Below are positions 14,271 to 21,547 of a stretch of 21,560 nucleotides of DNA, piece after piece. This stretch comes from a virus. The stretch's first letter is position 1. Each line of letters opens with the position of its first letter. The position numbers and the translations under genes were made by a program. The stretch covers positions 1 through 21,560 of the IMG/VR virus record IMGVR_UViG_3300025759_000827; one strand, given 5' to 3'. A model generated the notes under the pieces. It searched no databases and had not been told where the DNA came from. It saw only the letters and a list, made by a program, of their open reading frames with translations.

Positions 14271-17057
14271 CTATGTACTAGCCATAGAAAGTGATATACC
14301 ACTCAAGTTTGCTCTACTCTCTATCTCTTCTATAATTTGCTCTGCTACTTCAGGTATTGTCATACCGTTGAAGTTATTAGTCATGATTACCTCTGTGTTA
14401 GTAATAAGGTTTTCTACTCCTTGTTGTTTGACTTGTCTGATTAAATCTCCTGTCAAGTTACTAGCACTAAATCCATAGAACAATTCTTCTCTAGCATTAG
14501 CAAACTCATACATAGCATCTGTACCTGCTTCCAAAGATTCGTTTATTCCTTGAACCGCATCACTAGTAGAAGAATCTATGCTATTACTTGTTGCAGATGC
14601 AGTCGCTTGTATAAAAGTGTTTAGTTCCGATATACTATCTATACCTTGTCTTTCTAACATAGCGATAACCTCAGCATTTTCCTTTTCTAAGGCTGCCAAT
14701 TGTGGCTTGATTACCGCAGCAGTACCTCTCATTATCATTTGGTCTCCTGTTGCCGCAGCCGCAGCCATTTGTTCCTGTAATCTAACCTGTTCTTCCATTA
14801 CTGCAACTGCGTTTTCATCTCTAGCAAGAGCAATATCTTTTGCCTGTATTAAATCATCTGCCCTTTTTTGCGCTGCGTCTGCTGCTGCTTTCGCTGCACC
14901 ACTTTCTGCATCCCCTAAATCCTCTACTATTTGTAATTGATACTCTAATTCAGCATTTATATCTTGTATACTCATTTTTTGTTCATCTAATATACCTAGA
15001 ACAGTAGATAAATCTGTAAATGATGTGTTGACATCGTTGACACTATTAGACATATTAGACATTTTGCTTGCTAAATACCCTGCGGCAAGTAAAGCAACAC
15101 CGATAGCACCGGCAGCGATAAGTATTGCTCTTTGATTTGCTATCAATGCTGCTGTGAATGTGTTTGTCACGCCCGTTTGAAAAGTTTTTGCTGCTGCATC
15201 TTGATACGCAAGTTTAATACTTCTCAAACTTACACCATTATTAATTATTTTTGCTTTAGTATCCATTATTGTTGCTGCTGTACTAGCCAATAATTTACCC
15301 ATTTGTATTACCATAGCAAAGGTATTGAGAATCATACCCATTCTCATACTCTTTTGGCTTTTACCAAACATCATCAAACCAGTACCTAACATACCATATC
15401 CCATTGATAGAGCATTCGCTGATTGACTAGCCATCTGTGCTGCTGCATCCATTTGCATTGTACTCCAAGATACTTGGCCTTGTTTTGCTGCCATAAGGTC
15501 GTAAGCGTGTATTTTTCTTTGTATGGATTCTGTATGTGTGCCTTCTGAGTTTATCATTTGCCCTATCAAAACTCCTCTTTGTTTTAACAGACTGTTGTGG
15601 AATGACTCTTGCTGTATCATAGTTTCTGTTACTTTTTTCTTAAACATATCTTCGCCATTCATAGCCCTTCTTACGTGTCTTAATGCTTCGGTAGCAATAC
15701 GTAAGTTCTGTACTGCCAAGAATGTTTGTATTAATGGTCCTACTACTGTTCTCATCATCTGTGCACCAGCAAAAACTCTAGTCAGTCTAGGATATGCCTC
15801 TATTAACTGTAATACACCGTCAAAGAAAACTGTTTGTACCTCTGCGCTTCTTTGCATAGCCGGCATAAGTTCATCGGCTAAAGCACCCTTGACGCTTTTT
15901 AATCGTGCTTCTGTTTGCTCTAGTTGGTATAAATTAGTATCTTGTAATCTTTCTATTTCCTCGTAAGCAGGGAAGGTGGCCGCCAAAGCATCGGCTTCTA
16001 ATTCTCTCATACGACCTGTGTTTTCAAGAAGTTTGATAAGACGAGTATAGTGTAGATTACCTGCAACAGTTTGCGCCAAGTTAGACTTTTGCGCCCCTGT
16101 CATAGTATCATATTCTGTTGATACATCTTGTAATATGTCAGACAATGGCCTCATAGCACGCGTCTCTGCATCTATGACAGCAATACCTAATTCTTCTATT
16201 GCCTTTCTAGCACCATTAGTATCAGCACCTAGACGAGCATATATTGTCCTTAAGGCTCTACCACCCTTACCTTGTTCTTCACCGGCCTCAACTAACACAG
16301 CAGACATAGCAGCCATAGCCGCTATACTTTCACCTGTAAGATGTGCCTGTGATGCGAATTGATTCATAACGAAAGTTATCTGTTGCATGGTAGCAACCGA
16401 TGTATTTTCTACTGTGTTAAGTTGGTCTAGGATTTGAATTGTATTTTCCCTTATTTTATTATTTCTTTCAGCCTCAGTAGCATTATCTCTGATATTCTTT
16501 GTCATAAACTTTGTCTGCTGATTTAAGTTTACTAATCTTTGCATGGCTTCGTCTGTTGACATACCTGCTATAAGACCAAACGCCATACCCATTTCTGTAC
16601 CAGTAGCGGTAGAGCCTTGACCTAACACACCTGCCAACTGTGCCATTTTAGCACCTGCTTGGAATGACTCATCCGCAGCAAAACCAAAGGAGTGACCTAT
16701 CTCAATAATCTGAGCGTTTAGTGCCTCAACATCTTCTCCGGCAGTTACGAACTTTTCAAACTGTCTCTGTGCTTCCCCTATCTCTCTACCAATAGGAATA
16801 ATATCATCCATCAGTTGATTGAAACCTTCACCTAGTTCCATCACACCTTCTTGCACACCAACTAATGCGTCAACATACAACGCTTCTACGATAGTAGCAG
16901 ATGCCTTAGCATCTTTGATTAATTTATCGACTTGCATCGTACCTACGATGTCGAAGAATATCCTAGAAGCACCGGCACGTAGAACGACCATAGTAACGGC
17001 CATACTGATAAAAACTAAGGGTGCAAAATACGCTAGTATAAGATTTGCTTCCATCAT
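14271..17057 (-). CDS. Tail tape measure protein (928 aa)
   Basis: Sets tail length and passes through the tube at DNA ejection. Residues about 80-400 carry the TP901-type tape-measure domain (IIEIGHSFGFAADESFQAGAKMAQLAGVLGQGSTATGTEMGMAFGLIAGMSTDEAMQRLVNLNQQ, later MQQITFVMNQFASQAHLTGESIAAM and GKGGRALRTIYARLG). Hydrophobic segments lie at the N-terminus (LILAYFAPLVFISMAVTMVV) and near residues 640-665 (AILIAAGAIGVALLAAGYLA). Much of the rest is helical and Ala/Gln-rich with coiled-coil stretches. At roughly 0.15 nm per residue it implies a tail of about 140 nm. Start: tandem ATGs at 17057 and 17054 preceded by GGTGA, a Shine-Dalgarno form fitting archaeal 16S rRNA. It follows the chaperone genes and precedes the hub gene by only eight bases. 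Confidence 0.92.
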   Translation of the reverse strand: MMEANLILAYFAPLVFISMAVTMVVLRAGASRIFFDIVGTMQVDKLIKDAKASATIVEALYVDALVGVQEGVMELGEGFNQLMDDIIPIGREIGEAQRQFEKFVTAGEDVEALNAQIIEIGHSFGFAADESFQAGAKMAQLAGVLGQGSTATGTEMGMAFGLIAGMSTDEAMQRLVNLNQQTKFMTKNIRDNATEAERNNKIRENTIQILDQLNTVENTSVATMQQITFVMNQFASQAHLTGESIAAMAAMSAVLVEAGEEQGKGGRALRTIYARLGADTNGARKAIEELGIAVIDAETRAMRPLSDILQDVSTEYDTMTGAQKSNLAQTVAGNLHYTRLIKLLENTGRMRELEADALAATFPAYEEIERLQDTNLYQLEQTEARLKSVKGALADELMPAMQRSAEVQTVFFDGVLQLIEAYPRLTRVFAGAQMMRTVVGPLIQTFLAVQNLRIATEALRHVRRAMNGEDMFKKKVTETMIQQESFHNSLLKQRGVLIGQMINSEGTHTESIQRKIHAYDLMAAKQGQVSWSTMQMDAAAQMASQSANALSMGYGMLGTGLMMFGKSQKSMRMGMILNTFAMVIQMGKLLASTAATIMDTKAKIINNGVSLRSIKLAYQDAAAKTFQTGVTNTFTAALIANQRAILIAAGAIGVALLAAGYLASKMSNMSNSVNDVNTSFTDLSTVLGILDEQKMSIQDINAELEYQLQIVEDLGDAESGAAKAAADAAQKRADDLIQAKDIALARDENAVAVMEEQVRLQEQMAAAAATGDQMIMRGTAAVIKPQLAALEKENAEVIAMLERQGIDSISELNTFIQATASATSNSIDSSTSDAVQGINESLEAGTDAMYEFANAREELFYGFSASNLTGDLIRQVKQQGVENLITNTEVIMTNNFNGMTIPEVAEQIIEEIESRANLSGISLSMAST

Positions 17058-17069
17058 TTTTATTCACCG

Positions 17070-17360
17070 CTACTCTTCGGGTCGATTTATAGTCTCGACC
17101 CCGCTATCTCTCAATATATCGAGCAGTTCATTATTGTTTGATAATAGTTTGCGTTTCTCACGCCTTTGATTGCGTCTAGCAACCATAGCATTTGCATCTT
17201 GTTTGGCTTTACCAGTAGCCTCAGTTATCTTATCATTGATGTCTGCCGCTATGATTAAATCTAGTTCCATAAGATGCCTTCCGCCCTCGACGGAATACTT
17301 GAGCCATAAATCAGACGGTAATGTCCCTTTGAAGGCCATACAAAGGCTCGGTGCGACCAT
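17070..17360 (-). CDS. Tail assembly chaperone, second part (gpT-like; reached by -1 frameshift or restart)
   Basis: Frame of 96 residues: a short N-terminal region (VAPSLCMAFKGTLPSDLWLKYSVEGGRHLMELDLIIAADI), then a basic helical tail (ARRNQRREKRKLL). In long-tailed phages the second chaperone gene (lambda T) is made mainly as a fusion to the first through a -1 frameshift and loads the tape measure. Size, position between the first chaperone and the tape measure, and the -1 frame relation all match. The ATG at 17360 overlaps the upstream stop as TGATG, so independent restart is also possible. The frame is open upstream of this ATG back past the slippery site, giving SEFL as the linking residues of a fusion of about 213 residues. 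Confidence 0.72.
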   Translation of the reverse strand: MVAPSLCMAFKGTLPSDLWLKYSVEGGRHLMELDLIIAADINDKITEATGKAKQDANAMVARRNQRREKRKLLSNNNELLDILRDSGVETINRPEE

Positions 17361-17710
17361 CAGGAACTCTGAAAAGGGACTGCGCCTTCTGTATCGTCGC
17401 CCCTTACAAATTGTAGAATAGTATTCAGTTCCTCAAATGTCAATAGATTGTAATCAACATTCTCATCAATGATACAAGGTGGAATCCATGTTTCCATCTG
17501 TGTTTCTATTCCGCCACCCATTTCATCTACTATTGTAGCAAACTCTTCGTTTTGCTCATCAGTCCAACCAGTAGGGTCGCCCGCGTGTTTCATTTTACGA
17601 AACGCTTTACCTTGTATATTGGTAATTTTCAGTTTTTCCATACCGGAAGCCTGTCTTACCCAAATCTTTGTTCCATCTTCTAACTCTATCTCTTTCTTCA
17701 TTACTGGCAT
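17360..17710 (-). CDS. Tail assembly chaperone, first part (gpG-like)
   Basis: Product of 116 residues from the ATG at 17710 (an in-frame GTG at 17719 would add three). It starts MPVMKKEIELEDGTKIWVRQASGMEKLKI, a compact beta opening typical of tail assembly chaperones, then a helical, acidic C-terminal half ending LNTILQFVRGDDTEGAVPFQSS. In siphoviruses this protein coats the tape measure during tail assembly together with its frameshifted longer form. The gene stands between the tail-tube and tape-measure genes, as in lambda-like phages, with a slippery heptamer eight codons before its last sense codons end. A TATA-like element 47 bp ahead of the ATG suggests its own late promoter. Confidence 0.8.
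   Translation of the reverse strand: MPVMKKEIELEDGTKIWVRQASGMEKLKITNIQGKAFRKMKHAGDPTGWTDEQNEEFATIVDEMGGGIETQMETWIPPCIIDENVDYNLLTFEELNTILQFVRGDDTEGAVPFQSS
17372..17378 (-). other. Predicted programmed -1 frameshift site (CCCTTTT)
   Basis: On the minus strand the end of the first chaperone frame reads GTC CCT TTT CAG, so C CCT TTT is a perfect X XXY YYZ slippery heptamer in the zero frame. Slipping back one base continues as TCA GAG TTC CTG ATG GTC, entering the second chaperone frame with no stop. The location is exactly where lambda-type G-GT frameshifts occur. A 6-bp hairpin (CCTTTG at 17346-17341 with CAAAGG at 17331-17326) begins about 25 nt downstream, farther than the usual 5-9 nt, so its role is doubtful. 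Confidence 0.75.
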
Positions 17711-17750
17711 AATTACCACTCACTCTCGCTGTATCTACGAGTCTATAAGG

Positions 17751-17760
17751 TATTAATAAA
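17751..17760 (-). promoter_or_regulatory. Late promoter-like TATA element ahead of the tail chaperone genes
   Basis: Minus-strand TTTATTAATA lies in the 53-bp gap before the first chaperone gene. Its ATTAATA core starts at 17757, 47 bp before the ATG at 17710. The same core occurs at the same distance before the tail-tube ATG. With a TATA box there, transcription would start about 20 bp before the ATG, leaving room for a leader. Confidence 0.42.
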
Positions 17761-17763
17761 GAT

Positions 17764-17940
17764 TTACTCTTCTTCATCAATTACTTTTACGTCAACTTTA
17801 ACTTTAGTAGCAACTGCCTTCATAGGATATCTTCGAATGTATCTAGGGATTTTGTGTACAGGCATTTCTAAAATACCTTGCATCTCATCATCAGGGATGT
17901 CTCTACCGAAAGAGTCTATGTATTCTTTCATTAATCTCAC
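17764..17940 (-). CDS. Small hypothetical protein between tail tube and tail chaperone (58 aa)
   Basis: Frame of 58 residues from GTG at 17940, which overlaps the tail-tube stop as GTGA; an in-frame TTG at 17949 and an ATG at 17931 are alternatives. The product starts with a helical acidic part (MKEYIDSFGRDIPDDEMQGILEM), has a basic middle (HKIPRYIRRYP), and ends in a Val/Lys-rich strand with an acidic tail (KVKVDVKVIDEEE). I do not recognise a family. Tight coupling to the tail-tube gene and its place before the chaperones suggest a tail assembly role, but this is inference. Confidence 0.65.
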   Translation of the reverse strand: MRLMKEYIDSFGRDIPDDEMQGILEMPVHKIPRYIRRYPMKAVATKVKVDVKVIDEEE

Positions 17941-19013
17941 GCATTCCAAACAATTGCAGAAGTACCGAAGTCTCCACCGTCTGCTGTAACTTTCATCATT
18001 GACTCTGTTGTGTCATCATATAATGCTACGAAACCAACACTCATTGTTTGTGTATCCCTTCCGCTTACTGATGCTTCAGGCGCTTCGAATCTAATGTTAA
18101 AGAACTCCATTTTTAAGAAGTTAGTCGTACCGTTAGATTCTTCTTCGAATAATAGTGTAAGTGCATCGTTACTTGAACCCGGATTGTAAGCCAATCCATC
18201 TTCAGCGACTAATGTATCGTATGTTGGTATAGCGGCAGCATCACCGTCTAGGTTATTTGCGGAGTGTATAATTTGGTTAAACTCAATAGTACCAGTTACT
18301 TCTCTTCGTTGTGAAGGTGGCTGTCTTACATACGTAGAGTTACCAAGAGCATAAGCATTGTCTGTATCCCTATTCATGTTTATTTCAAAAGAAACAGATT
18401 TAACAACACCTACTGCTGTATTGCCCGAATTGTTGAATGTAACAGTACCGTTTGAGAAATAGAGTGCATCTAACGCATCTCCCTCAAAAGAAAGTGTTCC
18501 GTCGGTGTTAGTAAGTGTAGCAGTTGCTTTTTCTCTGCATCCTACCCAATCACAAGACAACATAACATATTCCCCAACATTTGCTGTCAGAGAAAGTCTG
18601 TTAGCCATCATACCTACGTATGTGTGTTCTTTATCTTCTCTTCCGACACGTATTGTATATGAATCGTAAGAATCTGCGTCAGTTGCGTAAGCGTGTGTAC
18701 CGTCAGTAGGTTCTTCCCAAATGTGGAGAGGGTCTGAGAAACTGTATTTAGGGAAAAATGCTAATAGTGTAGCACCTAAAAATGTATCTAATTGTACGGC
18801 CATATTATATCCGCCCTCAGAATATTCTCCGCCTGTAACGGATTTAGCAGAACCATAATGACTCATATCTTGCCTTGTAAGCAAATCCATTCTTGTTGCG
18901 AATGACTCATCATCTACTTCACCATAATATATGGTATTTGCGGAAGAGTTTTCCACACCGTAGGCATCTTCTAATTCAAGAGAAACGTATCTATTTAAAA
19001 CTTCATTACCCAT
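17937..19013 (-). CDS. Major tail tube protein
   Basis: Product of 358 residues, mostly beta-strands with few charges, as expected of a tube subunit. The stretch VKSVSFEINMNRDTDNAYALGN...RREVTGTIEFNQII is a hallmark of siphovirus tail-tube families: a strand pair, a long loop with an aromatic/proline segment, then the 'vtGtiefn' strand. The C-terminal strands (FLKMEFFNIRFEAPEASVSGRDTQTMSVGFVALYDD) complete the pattern. Gene order supports the call: tail terminator upstream, chaperones and tape measure downstream. Start: ATG at 19013 with GAGG seven bases upstream; the longer frame from GTG at 19040 would read through that Shine-Dalgarno sequence and is rejected. A TATA-like element at 47 bp upstream suggests a strong late promoter, as suits an abundant virion protein. 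Confidence 0.85.
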   Translation of the reverse strand: MGNEVLNRYVSLELEDAYGVENSSANTIYYGEVDDESFATRMDLLTRQDMSHYGSAKSVTGGEYSEGGYNMAVQLDTFLGATLLAFFPKYSFSDPLHIWEEPTDGTHAYATDADSYDSYTIRVGREDKEHTYVGMMANRLSLTANVGEYVMLSCDWVGCREKATATLTNTDGTLSFEGDALDALYFSNGTVTFNNSGNTAVGVVKSVSFEINMNRDTDNAYALGNSTYVRQPPSQRREVTGTIEFNQIIHSANNLDGDAAAIPTYDTLVAEDGLAYNPGSSNDALTLLFEEESNGTTNFLKMEFFNIRFEAPEASVSGRDTQTMSVGFVALYDDTTESMMKVTADGGDFGTSAIVWNA

Positions 19014-19051
19014 AGTTAAACCTCTATGTGTATTTAGCACACATGGGTTGA

Positions 19052-19065
19052 CTTATTAATATTAT
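19052..19065 (-). promoter_or_regulatory. Late promoter-like TATA element ahead of the tail tube gene
   Basis: Minus-strand ATAATATTAATAAG lies in the gap before the tail-tube gene and partly overlaps the end of the tail terminator gene. Its ATTAATA core (19060-19054) starts 47 bp before the ATG at 19013, the same spacing as the element before the tail chaperone. A GAGG Shine-Dalgarno sequence sits between it and the ATG, so a short leader is expected. Confidence 0.42.
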
Positions 19066-20120
19066 CTATGCCGCATATCAATTCTACGCATATATGTCAT
19101 AGTTAGTGAGTGTACGCATATTGTTTCATCGTCATCCATCTTAGAATCTAGTTTTGCTTCGTAAGAAATTATACTGTCAGTAGTTGCCTTTACACCAGTT
19201 TGTGTATATAACTCATCAAACACTTCACCCACTATATTTAGTCCTTTTCTGTATGCGTTTTCGTAATTAGTTCCTTTTACGGTAACAAAAACTTTTACAT
19301 CGTATTCTTGAGTTATTTTAGCGCCCGCTAGAGATTCAAAAGTAGGAGAACCTAATTCCTCTACTAATACGTGTATTGTCGGTGTCGCTAACCTATTTAA
19401 CATTTGTGATGATATATCATAGCCGTAAACAATAGAAGAATCATCAACTTGTGTTTTTAGATACGGTCTTTTACTATCCTTTAGTTGGTTTACTATCGCT
19501 AGACCCATTCTAGCCAATGTATCTTGAGCAAAGTCTGATAGTAATAATTCTTCGGGACTGAATGCTCCGAACTTAGAATAGTATACTGCGCCCCATTTTA
19601 CAGAGCCACTTGTGTTACCCCATGTAACACCTGTTGAAGATGAAGCCGCACCTGTCACCGTTCTGTATATTGTAGCGCCATCGTCATCATCTATAATTTC
19701 ATGTGTGTATAATTTAGCGGTACTGCCATCTAAAGTTAGACGCAAAATCATTGTAGTAGGATTATCTTCTTGATTTGCTAAATCTAAATCTGTAATAGTT
19801 ACTGTTGTAGTACCTACTAGTTTTAAGGATGTATTATTACCAGTAGATTGTACTTCTACCTTTTTAGTACCGTCGTCTATTTTCATTAAAACTGTACCGT
19901 CATCGGGCGCAGTAGTGTATTCAAACACACCTACCAATGTATTAGTCGTCCCTGTCGGCGCAATACTGTAAACACCATTAGTAATTACCCAATTATCTCC
20001 TGATGCCGCACCACTTCCACTTGCTTGTGTCCAAGAGTCATTAAAAGTACCGTCTAAATCGGTAGGGTCTGTACCATTCATTCTACTATTCCAATATTGT
20101 GTCTTTGTCGCTACTGCCAT
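19062..20120 (-). CDS. Tail terminator protein with N-terminal lectin-like domain
   Basis: Product of 352 residues in two parts. Residues about 25-190 read as a concanavalin/LamG-like beta-sandwich (NWVITNGVYSI, then repeated strands, LRLTLDGSTAKLYTHEI, and KWGAVYYSKFGAFSPEEL, a typical closing of such domains). Residues about 195-352 fit a tail terminator: LARMGLAIVNQL, then PTIHVLVEELGSP, KITQEYDVKVFVTVKGTNYENAYRKGLNIVGEVFDELYTQ and a last strand pair ending HSLTMTYMRRIDMR. In siphoviruses this protein caps the tube and joins it to the head. The fusion would place a sugar- or surface-binding module at the neck. Start ATG at 20120 is preceded by AGGGG and follows the upstream stop by one base. 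Confidence 0.72.
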   Translation of the reverse strand: MAVATKTQYWNSRMNGTDPTDLDGTFNDSWTQASGSGAASGDNWVITNGVYSIAPTGTTNTLVGVFEYTTAPDDGTVLMKIDDGTKKVEVQSTGNNTSLKLVGTTTVTITDLDLANQEDNPTTMILRLTLDGSTAKLYTHEIIDDDDGATIYRTVTGAASSSTGVTWGNTSGSVKWGAVYYSKFGAFSPEELLLSDFAQDTLARMGLAIVNQLKDSKRPYLKTQVDDSSIVYGYDISSQMLNRLATPTIHVLVEELGSPTFESLAGAKITQEYDVKVFVTVKGTNYENAYRKGLNIVGEVFDELYTQTGVKATTDSIISYEAKLDSKMDDDETICVHSLTMTYMRRIDMRHR

Positions 20121-20121
20121 T

Positions 20122-20784
20122 TTATTGCCCCTTTAATGCATCTATCGCTGAATTAGAATGTCTTTTTGTACCACCCAAAGGTTGCGTATTCATTTGGAAA
20201 CCACCCATACCTAATATTTTTATTAAATTAGCACCCCTTTTACCTTTCACCCCAGTAGGTGAACCACCATCGTAAGAACCGGCAACATATCCTGTAAATT
20301 GATTTGATTGTCTAGTATTGACCTTCTTTTCCCACTTCAATGAATCTGCTATTTTATAGTATAAATCACCTTTTGCTGAAGTACTTGGGTTAAGTTTACC
20401 TTTAAACTTTCTATCCATACCCTTTATGTGTTTTTTAGTATCGTCTCTAGATTTATTCAAACTTTCTTCCATAAAATCTTTCATATGTCTTTTAACTTCT
20501 TTACGGATTTCTTCACCCATCATTTCATAAGCAGTAGAATCAAAGTAAGCGTCAAACCTCATCATACCTTCTTGTTTTTTATTCGCATTGATAGCATTTT
20601 TTCTTTTGCGTAAAGACTCTCCTTCAGGACCGTCTTTTACCCTCATTCTTTGAACAATCTTGTCTAATTCTTGTTGACCTTCATCAAATCTTTTACCTGC
20701 GTTTTCTTTGAATATTTCTATTAGAGGAATGTCGGGAAATCCGGGATGAGTATAAGGAACTCCTATATATCCAAAATCTGCCAT
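20122..20784 (-). CDS. Probable neck / head-closure protein
   Basis: Product of 220 residues. The first half is helical and highly charged (FDEGQQELDKIVQRMRVKDG..., EEIRKEVKRHMKDFMEESLNKSRDDTKKHIKG); the second half has a strand-turn pattern KADSLKWEKKV-like region followed by GYVAGSYDGGSPTGVKGKRGANLIKILGMGGFQ, which recalls the C-terminal part of HK97 gp10-type neck proteins. Its place between the head-tail adaptor and the tail terminator is where such a gene is expected. The family match is weak, so the function is inferred from order. Start ATG at 20784 has GGTGGG directly upstream. Confidence 0.55.
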   Translation of the reverse strand: MADFGYIGVPYTHPGFPDIPLIEIFKENAGKRFDEGQQELDKIVQRMRVKDGPEGESLRKRKNAINANKKQEGMMRFDAYFDSTAYEMMGEEIRKEVKRHMKDFMEESLNKSRDDTKKHIKGMDRKFKGKLNPSTSAKGDLYYKIADSLKWEKKVNTRQSNQFTGYVAGSYDGGSPTGVKGKRGANLIKILGMGGFQMNTQPLGGTKRHSNSAIDALKGQ

Positions 20785-20792
20785 TATCCCAC

Positions 20793-21329
20793 CTAATCCA
20801 CACTACCAAGATGCGCTAATCTTTTTAGATTGAACTCACCTCTTTCCCTCAATGCTGTTCCACGCATAGAGCCGTCTGCGGTAGTGGTTTGGAAGGTACT
20901 CTCATCTTCGATATAATAAGATGCTGCTAAGTCAGCACATATCTCTCTTAACACATGAGCAAACTCTCCCTCTTGAACTGCCACACCGTCTGCGTGGTCA
21001 AAAGAAAGTCCACTTACTCCTGTAAGGTCAGCACCGGACTTACCAGTCCACTTGAATGAATCCCCATCTACGTTACCGTTACCGGCAGAACTAAAGCCCG
21101 TAGAACTAGTGAGTGTAATTGTGTTAGCACCTGCGACCACGCTACCATTTAGTGTAGTATCTTTGATGCTTTTACTAGGAACATCTCTACCGTAATCTCT
21201 AAAACATTGGTCTATGTCTATTGTTGACCTTCTTATAGCACTAGTCAATCTACTAGATGCTCTTGTACGTTGTGCCGAATCTAAACCTAGTCTTGAGCCA
21301 ACATCATTTGTAGTACAATAATAAACCAT
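20793..21329 (-). CDS. Head-tail adaptor (connector) protein
   Basis: Product of 178 residues. The N-terminus YYCTTNDVGSRLGLDSAQRTRASSRLTSAIRRSTIDIDQCF is the two-helix opening of gp6-type head-tail connectors (x-T-xx-DV...L then a helix ending in 'ID'). A beta-insert at about 60-115 (VVAGANTITLTSSTGFSSAGNGNVDGDSFKWTGKSGADLTGVSG) is the small strand domain often found within these adaptors. The C-terminal helices (FAHVLREICADLAASYYIED..., ALRERGEFNLKRLAHL) complete the all-helix core. It would dock under the portal ring. Its ATG lies inside the end of the preceding small membrane-protein gene (26-bp overlap), showing close packing. Confidence 0.75.
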   Translation of the reverse strand: MVYYCTTNDVGSRLGLDSAQRTRASSRLTSAIRRSTIDIDQCFRDYGRDVPSKSIKDTTLNGSVVAGANTITLTSSTGFSSAGNGNVDGDSFKWTGKSGADLTGVSGLSFDHADGVAVQEGEFAHVLREICADLAASYYIEDESTFQTTTADGSMRGTALRERGEFNLKRLAHLGSVD

Positions 21330-21465
21330 TCAACAACACCATTCCTACTAAAATACTATAAAGCATACGCTTTTGTGATTTATTATACGCTTTGAGTGTC
21401 TTTTCAAGGTTTCCTAATCTTTGTGTAACGTCGCTACACCATATATGCCATTCTTCTTGATTCAT
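21304..21465 (-). CDS. Small single-pass membrane protein (53 aa)
   Basis: Frame of 53 residues: a helical, charged N-terminus (MNQEEWHIWCSDVTQRLGNLEKTLKAYNKSQKR), then one predicted membrane segment to the end (MLYSILVGMVLLNGLLLYYK). This layout (short coiled coil, C-terminal anchor) is like XhlA-type lysis proteins and other holin-associated peptides, but such shapes are common and the resemblance is not proof. It starts four bases after the upstream small membrane ORF and overlaps the adaptor gene, so it belongs to the late operon. Confidence 0.6.
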   Translation of the reverse strand: MNQEEWHIWCSDVTQRLGNLEKTLKAYNKSQKRMLYSILVGMVLLNGLLLYYK

Positions 21466-21469
21466 AATA

Positions 21470-21547
21470 TCACATCTGCGTTGATAAACCCATAGCCCCT
21501 GCCACTATTGCTATTAATGCCAATGTAATCTTTTGAGTGTTTGACAT
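21470..21547 (-). CDS. Tiny hydrophobic protein or C-terminus of a longer one (25 aa visible from ATG)
   Basis: From the ATG at 21547 the product is MSNTQKITLALIAIVAGAMG..., essentially one membrane segment. The frame stays open to the window edge (IASY before the Met) and no clear Shine-Dalgarno sequence precedes the ATG, so this could be the tail end of a larger gene instead of a complete small one. The TGA is followed after four bases by the next small membrane-protein ATG. Function unknown. Confidence 0.4.
   Translation of the reverse strand: MSNTQKITLALIAIVAGAMGLSTQM

Noticed and set aside
8861-16362. Many plus-strand open frames of 60-147 codons opposite the hub and tape-measure genes (for example 15523-15966)
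   Set aside because: All are antisense to well-supported coding sequence, are rich in Ser, Cys, Val and Ile as expected of reverse-frame translation, and show no start signals.
17326-17346. 6-bp hairpin as the stimulator of the frameshift site
   Set aside because: It begins about 25 nt after the heptamer, well beyond the 5-9 nt typical of stimulatory structures; recorded only as a possible structure.
19014-19040. Tail tube start at the upstream GTG (19040)
   Set aside because: It would include the GAGG Shine-Dalgarno sequence that serves the ATG at 19013, and the added residues look unlike a protein N-terminus of this family.
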